Part shown: one piece after another, positions 47,314 to 60,400 of the stretch
Layout of the letters: the number at the start of each line of letters is the position of its first letter
Numbering within the stretch: the stretch's first letter is position 1
Origin: Pycnococcus provasolii
Taxonomy: Eukaryota; Chlorophyta; Pseudoscourfieldiophyceae; Pseudoscourfieldiales; Pycnococcaceae
Length of the DNA: 64,000 nt
Assembly (NCBI GenBank): GCA_938743325.2
Contig: OW568882.1
Span: forward strand, 186,001 to 250,000
Direction of reading: 5' to 3'
The notes under the pieces: generated by a model
What the model saw: the letters and a program-made list of their open reading frames with translations, nothing else
Told to the model about the DNA's origin: nothing
Databases searched by the model: none
Made by a program: the position numbers and the translations under genes

Positions 47314-49568
47314 CTACGGCTTCTTCAAGGTGCACTTGCCATATCTGCACGACGCTGTGATTTTTTGGTTATTGTTGAAGGCCTCGGCACCATTGAACAT
47401 GTCATACATGTCCGTCACCTTGCCCGTATCCCACCCGCTGATGTCTCGATTGAAGGCTTGGGCAAAGCTGAACATAAAGGCCATGTTGGTCACCTTCGAC
47501 GTATCCCACCCGCTGATGTCTTGATTGAAGTCCGTGGCACGATTGAACATAAACTTCATGTCCGTCACCTTGCCCGTATCCCACCCGCTGATGTCTTGAT
47601 TGAAGGATCTGGCTTCATAGAACATATGATTCATGTCCGTCACCTTGGACGTGTTCCAGTTGCTGATATCCTGGTTGAAGGCTTGGGCAAAGCTGAACAT
47701 ATGATTCATGACTGTCACCTTCGACGTGTTCCAGTTGCTGATATCCTGGTTGAAGGCTTGGGCAAAGCTGAACATAAAGGCCATGTTGGTCACCTTCGAC
47801 GTATCCCACCCGCTGATGTCTTGATTGAAGGCGTTGGCTGAACGGAACAATTCACTCATGTCCGTCACCTGTGACGTATCCCACTTGCTGATGTCTTGAT
47901 TGAAGGATCTGGCACCCTCGAACATATTGGACATGCTCGTCACCTTGGACGTATCCCACTCAGAGATCTCACCAAACAGATTAGTCGCAATTTCATGATT
48001 CCAAGTCCACACTCGAAAACGTGCTCGCAAATCATCAGTACTTGCCACGACCAATTTATTGTTCTTAGATTGTGCAGCCTCGAGACAATCCTTAGCAGAT
48101 TTCTCTGCCTGCTCCTTCGCATCAGCCGCCTCCTTCTGAGCAGCCTTGAGGGCGTCCTCAGCGCTCTTCCGAGCACTTTCCGCATCAGCCGCCTCCTTCT
48201 GAGCAGCCTTGAGGGCGTCCTCAGCGCTCTTCCGAGCACTTTCCGCATCAGCCGCCTCCTTCTGCGCCTTGGCCAATTCATTCTTCTCCTCGGCACAAGC
48301 TTGCATCGTGACAGCACCCGACTTCTCCATGCACGCTTCGTACCCGTTCTTCTGCGCAAAATCCGGGAAGTAGTAGTCGGTCCACGATCCCTCGCCAGCG
48401 AAAACGTAGGGTTTCGTGGTGTCGTATGCACTTTTGAGGTAGCACACGGACTTGTCGCCCGCCATCGTGAAGCCGACGCAGCCCTGATCCTTCATGGACG
48501 CGCACCCGTCCAGGCACTCCTTTTCTGCATTGGCCTTGTCCGAGGGGTTGATGCTGTCCGGGTTCAGGCCGCCGGACGTCTCCTCATAGCGGTGGTACAA
48601 GTTGAAGCACACGCCGCTCGCCGTCGCCGTGGCGGTGTTTCCGGTGGTGCTCGACTCAACCGTCACCTTGCTGTCGTCATCGGCAAGCAAGCCGCGTCGG
48701 CGCTTCGCCGACTTCTGCTCGGAATAGACAGGCATGCCAGACGCGCTTGTGACGTTGATGAAGTTGTTATCAACTGCCACGACATCACCCGAGCTCGCAA
48801 GGAACGCCACCTTCGTGTCCGTAGCACGGTATCCGGTGATGGTGTATCCAAGGAGCGTGCCGAACTGCTTGAGGTTGATGAGCTTCACCCCCGAGAGCAC
48901 GCCCGCGGTTTGCCCGGGCATGTCGAACAGCGCAAGGCTTTTCGTCGCCTTGGCTGTGCCCACTGGCGTGCTGGTTCCCTTCTTGACGAGCGCGCCGCTA
49001 TTGTCCGCCTTCGTCTCCTTGGTCTCCTCGACGAGACGGCGGTGAGGCTGACAATGACGGCCACCAGGGCGACCAGAATGATGAGGAGGACGCCGCTGAA
49101 AATCATAAGGCGCTTTGTGGTTTTCTTCGACTCCTTGTAGAGCTCCGCACCACGAGCAAGCTCCATGGGCGCGACCGTTCCGTCACCGTCGACGTCGAAC
49201 ACCTTGAGCGTAGCCTGAATTTCCTTCGGAAGTGTCTTGATGGCGATGGAGCCTTCCTTGTTCGCCTTCTTCAAGTCCACGTACACGGTTAAGATTTCCG
49301 TGAGCTCGTCCATCTCGATCTTTCCATTTTTCTCGTCGTCAATCTCGTGAAGGAGCGGTTGCACCTTCTTGGGAAACGAAGAGACTTTGAGATAGGTCAT
49401 CTCCGCAGACATGGGGTCAGGCAGTTCGTTGGGGTCGATGATGCCGTTTCCGTTGGTATCATATTGCGCGAGTTTCTCGCGCAGTAAGGCGGGGCACTCG
49501 TCGAGACGCACGCCGTGCAGCACCTTGCGCACCTCGCCGAGTGCTTGGTTCCCAGCCGGAGTAGACAT
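47314..49568 (-). CDS. EF-hand / transmembrane / PAN-like / DUF285-repeat protein, frameshifted
   Basis: Two overlapping minus frames form one gene split by a 1-nt shift near 49,030. The first (from ATG 49568) has three EF-hand loops (residues 37-48 [12 protein letters not shown], 77-88, 125-136 [12 protein letters not shown]) and one membrane helix (~154-176). The second frame continues with [13 protein letters not shown]. It then encodes a Cys-containing PAN/apple-like region ([29 protein letters not shown]), a coiled coil made of 21-residue [21 protein letters not shown] repeats (63-bp DNA repeats at 48119-48181 and 48182-48244), and eight exact 25-residue DUF285/BspA-type repeats (DISxWDTSKVTxMxxMFxxAxxFNQ) to 47360. 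DUF285 repeats are common in bacterial surface proteins and scattered in protists. The topology suggests cytosolic Ca2+ sensing with an extracellular adhesive part. The shift may be a sequencing error or a real mutation. Confidence 0.75.
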
Positions 49569-50157
49569 AATGTTATGAGCTGAAGGGACAGGGTCGATGG
49601 AGAGCTGATGAAGTACTTCTTCTTCTTCGAGCGTGCAGGGAACCGTGGCAACTCCCCGTGGGCCTCGAGCAGTATTGCGTCTGTTCAGGATCCGACGTTG
49701 CACAGGGTGAGGTGGTGAGCGGTAGAAGATACGCCAGCCCAGCTCAAGATCACACGCCCGGGCCAACCTTGTTCAGTTCACTGTGGACTTAATTTCCCGA
49801 CCAAATCACAATCCCATCCCATCCCGTGATTGGTGATTTACGATTTGGAACACAAGAGCAAGTTTGCACCATGTCGTCACGACGTGGCGTCTTTGAAGTG
49901 ACTAAAATGCTCAATCAAGTCTTCTGTCAGTCCCCTCGGGCAACCATATACGGTCGTCTTTTGCCCGGAAACCTCCTTACAGCAACGGTCGGCATCCGTC
50001 GACCTGTCCCTTTTGCTCCCCCTTCCCTCAGATAGGTCCGCGCCAAGGGGAAAAACAATCCCCGAAGTAGGTCCCCTAAGTCGAAAAATACAAAGCAGGC
50101 TCAAAGCAGGCTCAACAGCCAGAAGCATACAAACCCTCACTTGCTTTCTATTTTATG
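49569..50157. other. Intergenic DNA upstream of the EF-hand/DUF285 gene
   Basis: I see no supported gene, repeat array or RNA. The minus frame of the EF-hand gene stays open to 49766 but the added residues do not look like protein. Confidence 0.4.
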
Positions 50158-50746
50158 CGGAGAGCAAGAGGAGAAACGGAGTGCAACCGGGTCAGCAGAG
50201 CGGATGCGCGAGAGGCACAGCGTCTGCGCGGAGAAGTGGATGCTTTGCGCGGAGAAGTGGATGCTTTGAGCGGAGAAGTCGACACTCTTCAGTCTTCACT
50301 CTCGGCTCGAACTCACGACGCATGAGCTAAGGAGGGCGCGCCGTGACCACGCTATTGCGACTAATCTAACGACAAGAGAAGATGAAGTGCTTCGGCACGC
50401 GGCGGTGGCACTACGAAGTGAAGTCGTCAACGCGACGAAGGTAGTGAAAACGAATCCTCTCGTGGTCACCGCTGGGTGCTCAAACACGCAGTACTTTAGT
50501 GACCTACCTTGTCGCGTACAGACGTTTGTCGCGGCGCTCGTCGGGGAGGACGCGCTGACGCGCGCGCGTGTCGCTTCGGCGATCATGGCGATTGGTGGTA
50601 CACACAGGTGGCCCCTCGCTATCGCCGCGGCTATCACGGTGAAGACCGTCACGGGATCAGCAGGCGAAAGGGCGAAGTTGTCCTCTTTGAAAGGCGACGA
50701 GAGTGGTGAGTTTTGGAAAAACATTTATGGAGGCTGCCAACATTGA
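50158..50746 (+). pseudogene. Decayed coiled-coil ORF, unrecognised
   Basis: A plausible coiled-coil segment (REAQRLRGEVDALRGEVDAL then SGEVDTLQSSL) ends at a TGA near 50322. Similar charged helical sequence resumes in another frame (THELRRARRDHAIATNLTTR, then EVLRHAAVALRSEVV) and runs to a stop at 50746. A 24-bp unit (GGAGAAGTGGATGCTTTG-type) repeats at ~50238-50275. Two frames with no shared start suggest a frameshifted relic. No family is recognised; it may be a transposon-borne fragment. Confidence 0.35.
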
Positions 50747-51400
50747 TAAGGCGGGAGAACTAGGAGAGCGTGGTCAGTGTCGCGATAGCGTCTGACGATT
50801 AGGTGAGAGAGGCAAGCCTCGTCTCGCTGCTGCAAGTCGGAGCGTTGGTACGAGCTGCACTAGCAGCTCGCGACATATTCTAACTATTTGCATTGACTGC
50901 TTTCTTTAACAATAACTTTTGAACTTGGTTGCTTACAAAACAAATATTTTATTGTTACAAGTACTGTTGTACTTGGTTGCTTGCACCCATCCCACACTCC
51001 CAGTGGCCTTTTTCCTCTTCGGCCTCCGAAAGTACGTCGCATCACCCTTGACTCCTTGAGTGATATCTTTTAAGCTTTTAGGCATGCCAGGGGATGCGCG
51101 GCGTCAACGTCAACATCAACGACCACAGCTGTGCTGCCAGTCAAGGCAACGAGGCTTGACTTTGACAATGATGATGATGAGTCAAGGAACTTGATAAGTC
51201 AGGCGCCTGAACCTTCAAGGTCCTCCTCGCCCGTCTTTCGAGCAGTCTCGCTCGCATGGCTTGCAGAGTTTGCCAAGAAACATGAGGGAACGACGCAGAG
51301 CTGGGAGGTTAACAAAGAGTTTATGGTAATAGTTGTTGTTCTAACAATTACAAACAAAACATGACAAACAAGTGTCATCACACACAACAACTAAAACTTT
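50747..51400. other. Intergenic DNA downstream of the PKS
   Basis: No supported gene. A + frame at 51131-51364 (77 codons, with LAWLAEFAKKHEGTTQSWEV) is mildly protein-like but has no recognisable family. The 40 bp before the PKS stop contain ACAA/ACAAAAC-rich sequence that may serve as PKS 3' UTR. Confidence 0.45.
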
Positions 51401-54400
51401 TTAGAGCTCGTTCAACTTATCCCTGAGCTCCTCCAAACCACTCACACTACACCTCCTTTCACCACCACCACCACCACCAAGTCCACCACCATCATATTTC
51501 AGCCTGAGCGCTTCACAGAAAGCCATGCGCTTCAATCCTCTATCGACAGAAGCTCGCCACTTTCGCTCACTCACACCGCTTGGCTTCAGCATGTAGATCA
51601 CGTCAAGTTGTGCATCTGCATCGAGGTTTCTCAAGTCGTGTCTCAGCTGCTCACGATGATCCTCATCCTCATCAATCATCAGACTGCTGCTTTTGAGCAG
51701 CACGTCTATATCATCCTCAATCACATCTGGATCTAGGCAAAGCACTCTTCTCTCATCAGCACAACCAAGCTGCCTCGCCACCTCCACAGCCAAAGCGCTT
51801 CCAAAGCGTCCCTTGCCAATCACAACCACATCGCCACAAACCTCCTCAGGGCATGCCGTGCTCATCACCGCAGCTGCATACAGTCTTGCCAAGTCATCCA
51901 AATCATGCAAGCCCAGCCCAGCAGGTGTCAGTCGCAACCCGTAGGCTGGCCTTTGCTCATCCACCACTCCTCTCAAATCAGCATTCACCTCACCGAGCAC
52001 GTCGTGAACAATCACCACGGGGTAGCCGCGCACACCTCGATTGAGCCGAATAATCTCCGGTGCACAGCCTGGTCGCATCGTTGGCTCCTTGAAAAGAGCT
52101 GGTTCATAGCCTAGCTCTCGACCCACGTGCATGGCAAACGTGCTCAGCGGTGCCAATGCCGGCGCATGTACCCACGCATTAGCCATGCTAGCATCAATCG
52201 AACGTCTCTCGAGCACGCGTGGATCCATCGCAGCCATGCCAGATCGACCTTCGACACCTTGACGGCCTTCTCTCGTCGCCACGTTCTCGGCACTGTACGG
52301 ATCCAAGCACGCGTCGTCGAACGGAAGCCTTAGCACGTGCCAGAGCACTCTCGTGAGTTCCTCCCTGGGATCTCTCAGAAAGTCTTCGTACGCCATCCTC
52401 GTCCATCGCACGGGGCTCACCTCGTTGGTCAAGAAGTCTTGGATGTTCGCGTTCGCCGTTGCGTACAGACGATCAGACTCGTCCCACAGCACGGGATCCA
52501 GGCGCTGCAGCTGCTGACGTGCAATTTCCGTCGCCGCCGCAGACTCCCCCTCCTCCATCTCCTCCTCCATCTCCTTCTCCTCCTTCTCCTTCTCCTCACC
52601 ATCATCATCACCACCACCAAAGGCGGCGAAATCATCCTCCTCACTTCGAATCCTTGCCACAACCTCCTCCACCTCCAGTGCTCGCCTCCTCCTCCTCGCA
52701 TTGCTGCTGACCATCTGCTTCACAATCCACTCGCGATTCAAGCTCTCCTTCACCATGCTTGCAATCGTCGCGTACGGATGCCGATGCAAGAACACGTACC
52801 TTGCATTCTTGAAGATGGTCTCAGCGCGACGCAGCGTGTCGATGCTCCAAGCGTACGGCGGCGTCTTGTCCACGAGAATACGATCCGCGCACCACTCCTG
52901 CAGTACGTAGTAAACGTCTCTCGTGTCCAGCGCATCGCGCTCCATCTCACCCACAATCACGTTCGCCTGCTCGTACGTGCATCCGCGAATCTCCGAGATG
53001 GCATTCACCAATCCCTGACTTACAGGAAGCGTCGCGTCGACATCCTTCAGTTTCTCCTTGCGCTCCGCCATGTCGTGGTACTGCAGCAGATACAGCTCCT
53101 GTGGGGCCCACAGCTTCTCGTGGCGATTCAGCGACAACTGCACCAAGCTGCTTCCGCTGCGTGGTCCAGCCAGCAAGAATAGAACGGGCCTTGGATTTCT
53201 CCTCCTCCTCACGCCACGAGGAATCGCGGCGGCAGCAGTAGAAGTAGCAGCAGCATGAGGATGTTCACCTCCACCACCATCACCACCACCACCACCACCA
53301 AGCATCTGCGCGCTCACGTGCAAGCCCAAGTACATTTTCAGAGCGCCTCTTACGATGCCAATGCCACCGTCCTCCATGCCCATCATCTTCGCCATGCCAA
53401 AGTTCACCACAGCCTCCGCAACCTTTGACACCGTCTTGCGGTCAAATACGAGCGTTTCGGGAAGATCCGCCAATCCCGTGCGCTCTCGCAAATCTGCCAC
53501 AAGCAATCGCGCGGCATCATCCGTCAGCTTGTCGTTGCATGCGTTCGATTCCGAATCAAACAGATCGGCGCCACGGCGAACAATCACCGGTCTTCTTCTC
53601 GTGTTTTCATCGGATGGATTCATCATCATCATCATCGAGTTGGCATCCTCGGGCACGTCGTCGACGTCCAGCACATCCTCCTCCTCCTCCTCCTCCTCCT
53701 TGGGATGCACCACCTCGTTCGTGTTCACGTCAAACCTCAGCGCGCCGCCGCCACCCGTGAGTGAGCTCTGGTGCTTGTCCAAGCTCTCGTACACGATGCG
53801 CTCCACCAATGCCAAAGTGGTGTTGAGCATGCCCTGCGCCGCCACCGCCTGCTCATCCTCCGGGGTACCCCACCAAGGCTCGCTGCGCTCGGCGGGATAC
53901 ACGAAGCGTGCTCGCACCGCGGGAGTGCGGCGATCGTACGCGCACAGCACGGTGTGCGCCATCGCGCCGCCGTAGCCAAAACTACTCACACCTGCGTTGT
54001 TACCGTAAGCATCGTTCATCCTGCTGCTCGGCGACGGGCCAGCCTCTCTGGGAAACGTAAACGGGCACGTGCCGAACTCAATCAGCGGGTTAAGCTTCCT
54101 TTGGTGCACAATAGGCGGGATGTGGTTGTACATGACATTGCTCAGCGCCTTGGATAGGCTCGCGAGGCCGCTGGCGCCGTCGAGGTGGCCTATGTTGGCG
54201 TGCACACTGCCAAACACGAGGCAGTTGTCCTCCTCCCTTCGGCCCTCGAACAGGCTGCGGTACGCTCCCACCTCCACCGCGTCGCCGTGCGGCTCACCCA
54301 GCCCGCTCGCCTCCATGTAGCGAAGGTCGCCGTGCTTCATGCCCGCATTCTCCAGGGCGACGTTCACCTTGTGAATGATAGCCGGACCGCGCATCGCTCG

Positions 54401-57400
54401 CAGGCTCGCGCCGCCACCCTTGTGCGTTGCGGCCGATGCCACGATCAAAGCCTTCGTCTCGTCGCTGTCCACATCCTCGACGCGGCGACCGGTCGTCAGC
54501 CGCCAGCCTCGAAGTGCAATCGCGACGGAACCCTCGCCACGGCAGAAGCCGTCGGCGGAAGCGTCGAAGGTCTTGCACCTACCGTCCAGCGGGAACATGG
54601 AGCGGTTGCTGTGCAGCTCCATGAGCTGGGGGTGCATGATGACGTTCACGCCCGCAGCGTTGCTGTACCCGCGAACTTCCGCGCTAGCAGTCGCCGCCAA
54701 GCTGTCTCCGCCGTCGACGTCGCGCGCGCGCGCGTCGCACCACGCCATGTGCGTCGCGACGAGCGCGGACGAGCTCGCCGTGTCGAGCGCTATGCTCGGC
54801 CCGAGCAGACCAATCGAGTGCGACACCCTGTTGGCGGCAAAGGCGTACGTCACGTACGCGATCCTCTCGGCAATCTTCAGAACCGCCGCACGACCTCCGC
54901 CGCCTAAGAACGCGCCCGCGGCGCGGTCGCGCAGCAGGGTGTCGTAGTCGTTGTTGCATATGCCCACGAACACCGCGCCGTCGGAGTTCGTGAGGCTCCT
55001 CTTGCGCAGCCCGGCGTCGTGGTAAGCCTCGAAGTTCACATTAAGAAGGCACCGCTGCTGCGGGTCAATCTCGCGCGCCTCGGCAAGAGGCACGGAGAAG
55101 AACTTGGCGTCGAAGCGCTCCACGCCAGCCACAAAGCTTCCGTGTCGCGCGTACTTCTCGCTGTGCACGTCGCGGCGCCGCCGCACGGGGCCATCTTCCG
55201 GCTGACAGAGGTCGACGTCGAAGCGCTCTTTCGGAACAACCTGTATGCCGTCGAATCCAGCCTGGATGCCCTCGTGGAAGGGCAAGATGCTATGCGCTTC
55301 CGTGGGCAAACGCACGCCAATGCCAACCAGGCACGCCGTCACACGCGTCGGCGCGCCCGCAGCCAGCAAGCTCATCGTCGACGTGATGCCGCCGCTGCCG
55401 CGGCCGCCGGCGCCTCCGTCCGCCGCGCTGCTGCTGGCTGCCACGACGCTGCTGCTAGCAGCTGCGTCGACACGGTCAACCTCGCCACTCACGAACAGCG
55501 CCATCAAACTAGCACTGGGATAGTCGAACGCCACGGTTGCCGGCAGTGCCACGCCAACCTGCTGAGCGACGTTCTGGCTCAATTCTGTCATGCCAATCGA
55601 GTCCAGCCCGGCGTCCATCAAGGCATCCTCCGCTCCCACGTCGTCGCCAAGCACAGACTGCACGGCGCCGAGAATCTTCGTCTCGAGACTATCGACGCGC
55701 TCGTCGCGTTGCATGTTCCCGTAGAGGTTGTGCAAGGCAAGTGCAAGGTCGTCCGCGCTTGTCGTCGCTTGCTGCAGAACAGGGGAGGACGAGGAGTCGT
55801 GCAACCTCGCGTCGTCGCCTCCCGGCGCCGCCGACGACCGCGTCGATGATGCAGCAGCCTCGACGACATCACGGAAGAATGTCGGCACGGTACCACCAGC
55901 CGTACCCGCACGCTTCAAAATGGCGGAAAACTTGTGCCACTGCACCTTGGTAATCGCCACCGTGGCGGCAACTACATCAGCGGATGGTGGGCGAGCACTC
56001 GCTTCGGTGGGACTGCACGAGAGCGCACGTGCTAGCGCGCGCAATCCCTCCGCCGCATGGATTGCGTGTAGACCAAGCTGCTCGAGGCGCGAGACGACAC
56101 CAGGATCCTGCGATGCCATACCGCTGCCTGCCCATGCACCCCACTGCACGCTCACGACGCGCCCACTCGCGCCCGTGCTCTGACGCTTGCATGCCGCGTA
56201 ATCGAGAGCCGCGTTCGCCGCGGCGTAATTAACCTGGCCCGCATTGCCGAACAGAGCGGCGACAGACGAGAACAAAGCATACGCTCGAATGGGAGTCTTC
56301 GCAGTGAGAGTGTCAATTCGTGTGCACGAATCAACCTTGGGAGCAAACGCCGCACGGACGCGAACAACCGACTGATTGCGCAGATTTGCATCACGAAGCA
56401 CACCGCCGGCATGCACCACACCAGGCTGGGCGCCACGCGAGCCAGACCGGGCGAGTTGGTCAAAGTGCCACGTTGCATCACGGCTGGACGCCACGTCGCA
56501 GCGAACCGTGGAAACCATCGTCGGCGTTGATGACGACACCGAAGCGTCTGCCGAGATCCTGCCCGTACGCCCGAGCACGGCAACGTTGGCTCCATGCGCC
56601 AAGCCGACCCAGCGAGCGACGAGCTGTCCGAGCATGCCCGTCCCGCCTGTGATGTGCCACAGTCTGATGCTGGTGGCTATCAGGGCCTGCTCAGCGCCTG
56701 TGGTAAGCGAAGACTGTTGACGTCGTCGTAGCCTCGGAAGGAGCGTTGGTGCGACGATAGCTCCACCCCAGCACGCCATGCCAAAAGCACCGTCACCGTC
56801 TTCATGCTGCTTTGTGTCGTCGTACTGCTGCTCAGTCTTAGTCGTTGACGCCGTGTAGCGCCCTGAATCCAAGCCGTCAGCCGTGGACGAAATCTCATAT
56901 GCAGCGGCTCGCAGGGCTCCCCACACAGTCGCACCGCTCACGGCTGAAGCATCGCCGTCTGAAGACACGGCAAAAGCTGGACACGAACCAACTAACCATG
57001 CGTTCGCCTGACTTGCGCTTCCAGCCGTGAAGATTCGAATAGCTTGCGTTGACCGTGACAGCGTCGCTAGTACCGAGATTGCGGCGCAAGCGCTCGCCGC
57101 ATTCGGATTGTCGCTAAGGCCGTACACTGTTGATCGACGATGCCCGTGCGAAGCTCGCAGAAGCAACCTAATCGGTGGTACGACACCTTCCCATTCGTGC
57201 GTCGAAGCCGTGGCCGGTCCACTGCGCACCGCCGCAAGAGAGTCGCACGCATGCCAGACCGTGTCGTAGAGAAGGAGATTTCCATCATGGAGATCGTTGG
57301 ACATTTGCTCAGCCTGTCGAATGGCTGATGCGTCGTACTTGCTCATCGAAACAGATCGCATCGAGGTGACGTGCACAATGCGTGGCTGCGCACTTCGCGA

Positions 57401-60400
57401 CTCGATCGACCCGCACGAAATCTCTCCATCGAACACACATGCAGTTGCTGACTCCTTCTGGCATTTCGCCAGCCAGGGGTGATCGGTTGTGAAACTACAC
57501 TCATCAGCTGGACCAATGATTGTTTGATACATGTCCACGGATGTCGGGATCGAGGCATGACCAAGGGCCGTTGACGAGATCAGTGCATGCACGCTCGAGG
57601 TGGAAATCACAACTCCACGTTGCCAGTCAAGGCCAAAGTTCGATCCAAGCGTCTTGTGTGAACCAAACGTAGACGTACGATGTGAATCCTGATCTCCAAG
57701 CTTATGTGACGTCAGCGGGCTGAAGCAGGAACCTAGATCAAAGCCACAGCTTCTAAGATCAGACGCAACTCGTGATGTCGACACGGGTATCACCATTGCC
57801 GCTCGCACGGATGTACATTGGTCCATCCAAGGCACGATCGCCGCGTCGCGCGAAAGGCTGCGATGCTGCGCGTAGATGCCGCGGATGTGAGTCATGCGCG
57901 CCGAGGATGAGATGCTCACCGCGCTGTTGGCGCACGAAACGCTGCACGCGATCACCACGGACCTAAACGAGGCGTCCGACGGATCGGGAAGCGCGAGCGG
58001 CATCGGGATGCTCACGCCCGTGAGCGCGCACGGCGCCCCGCCGCGCAGCATCGCGCCGAAGGCTGCCGCCGTCTCGAAGAAGCCCGCGCCGGGGAACAGC
58101 GCCTGGCCTTGCACGCGGTGATCCCAGAGATAAGCGTGCATGTTGCGCCTCAGCGCGACCGCACCCTCCGCCGTGCCGTGAGCGGGCGCCGAAGCGCGAC
58201 TAACGAGATGGTGCGGCTTCAGCACGATCCACAGCGACTCCATGCGCCATACGTAGCTCGACGAGTCGGCGGCGACGACGCGCGACGTCGTCGTCGAACT
58301 GGACACCTGCTCGCCGATGACGTGCGCGTTGGTGCCTTGGAACGCGAACGAGCTCACGCCTGAGGCCACGCGCGTCGCGGAATCGCGCGCGAGCTGCGTC
58401 GCGGATTTCATGAAGGCGTACGCGGGCGTAGTGAGTACGCCGATCATGTGCGGGTTGACGGATGTCAGATGCATCACCGGAGCGACCGACGTCGTGCGCA
58501 GGTCATGCACCACCTGAAGCAAGCCGACTGCGCCCGCGCCTGGCTCCGTGTGGCCGACGGCGGACTTCGCCGCCGACATGACGAGCGGCGATACGCGGCC
58601 CTTCGCCTGCACAAGCACGGCGAAAGAGCCGCCCACCTCGATCGGGTCGCCGAGCGGCGTACCGGTGCCGTGCATCTGCAGGTTGTGCACGCCGCTTGCC
58701 GGCATCGATGCCGACTGCAGCGCGATACGGATCGCGCGCTGCTGTGACGGGCCGTTCGGCGCGGTGAGTGCGCTCGAGCGCCCATCCTGGTTGACGGACG
58801 AGCCGGCAACGTGCACGATACTATCGTCGTGAGGCATCGTCGCGTCGTGTACTGTCGACATCTGCGTACGAAGCACGCCGCACGACTCTCCGCGAACGTA
58901 CCCGCTCGCCTTGGCGTCGAGCGTCTTGCACCGCCCGTCCGGGGCGAGCATGCCAGCACGATTGAACGTCTCGGCATTGCCAGGTGTAAGTGTGAGGTTG
59001 ACGCCGCACACGAGCGCGTCAGTCGACTGACCAGCAGCCATCGTCGTGCGCGCGATGTGCGCGACGACGAGCGACGACGAGCACGCGGTATCGACGCTCA
59101 CAGACGAGCCTTGCATGCCAAACGTGTACGACAGACGACCGCATGCGACGCTGAGCGCACTTCCCGTGGACATATATGCGGTGATTTGCTCGCTGTAGCG
59201 CGCAGCAATCTGCCCGTACTCTGCGGCCGATATGCCGACAGCAACTGCTGCGTCGCTGCTACGCAGGTCCGATGCGCCGCCGACCCCGCCGGCGGTGACC
59301 TCCCACGCGCGCAGAAGAAGCACGCGCTGCTGTCCGTCCATCTGCGAACACTCCGTCGTCGTGAGCCCGAACAGCTGGGTGTCGAACTGGTCCGCGTTGC
59401 GCAGATAGCTGCCGAACCGCGGCTTGAGCTCGAGGTCGCTCTCTGGACCTGCCTCGACGTCCCATCTCTCGTGCGGTACTTCGGTGATGGCGTCGACGAA
59501 GCCGCTCGACTGGAACAAGCTCGGAAGCAGGCTAGACACCGCAAGCACAGACATGCGACAAACGCCGTCTGACGAAGCTGCCGCCGATGTCGCGAGGCCT
59601 CCTGCCGTCGCGGCATCGATCTCCTCTGCATCGTCGATGCTCGTGTAGAAGGCGCCATCGATGTAGTCGACCATCGCTGTCACGGACGGATAGTCGAACA
59701 CCAGCGTGCCCGGCAGCTCGATGCCTACGGTCGTGTCGATCGCGTTCTTCAGCTCCACGGCGCCGAGCGAGTCGAGACCCGCCTCCATGAGTGGATCATT
59801 CGCCTGCGCGTCCGGACCGACCACGCCGCGCACCACTTCCATCAGCTCGCGCTCGAGCTGCTGCTTGCGCTCTTCGGCGCCGAGGTGCACATGCTTGAGA
59901 CCCGCCGCCTGCATCTTGGCGGCATCGCCAAGAGTGCCGGACGCATCGACCGCCTCGAGCAGGTACTCGAACTCAGACACGAAAGCGGGGACCGCAGGCA
60001 TCTGCGCGAGGAACCGTGACCAGTCGAACGGGTTCGCTGTCACGACTGCGTGACCGCTAAGCTGCTTCAGCATGTGATGCAGCGCGCTCAGACCGTGATC
60101 CTCGTCCAGCGAGCCCATGCCCATGCGCTCGAGTCGAAGCGCCGTAGAGCGATCCTGCGATGCCATGCCGCCGCCGCTCCACGCGCCCCACTGGGCGCTC
60201 GTCGAAGCCACGCCGCTCGTCAGGCTGTGATGCGCGAAGCTGTCGAGCGCGGCATTCGCAGAGACGTAGTTCGCCTGCCCGCCGTTACCGAGCAGCGACG
60301 CGATCGACGAAAACAACACCGACGTGTCTACCGCGTGAGCCGCCAGCGACGCGCGCAGGTGCGCTGCGCCGCACACCTTCGGCGCGTGCACGGCCATTGT

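Noticed and set aside
51131-51364. 77-codon + ORF downstream of the PKS
   Set aside because: Mildly protein-like but short, with no family signature and no supporting context.
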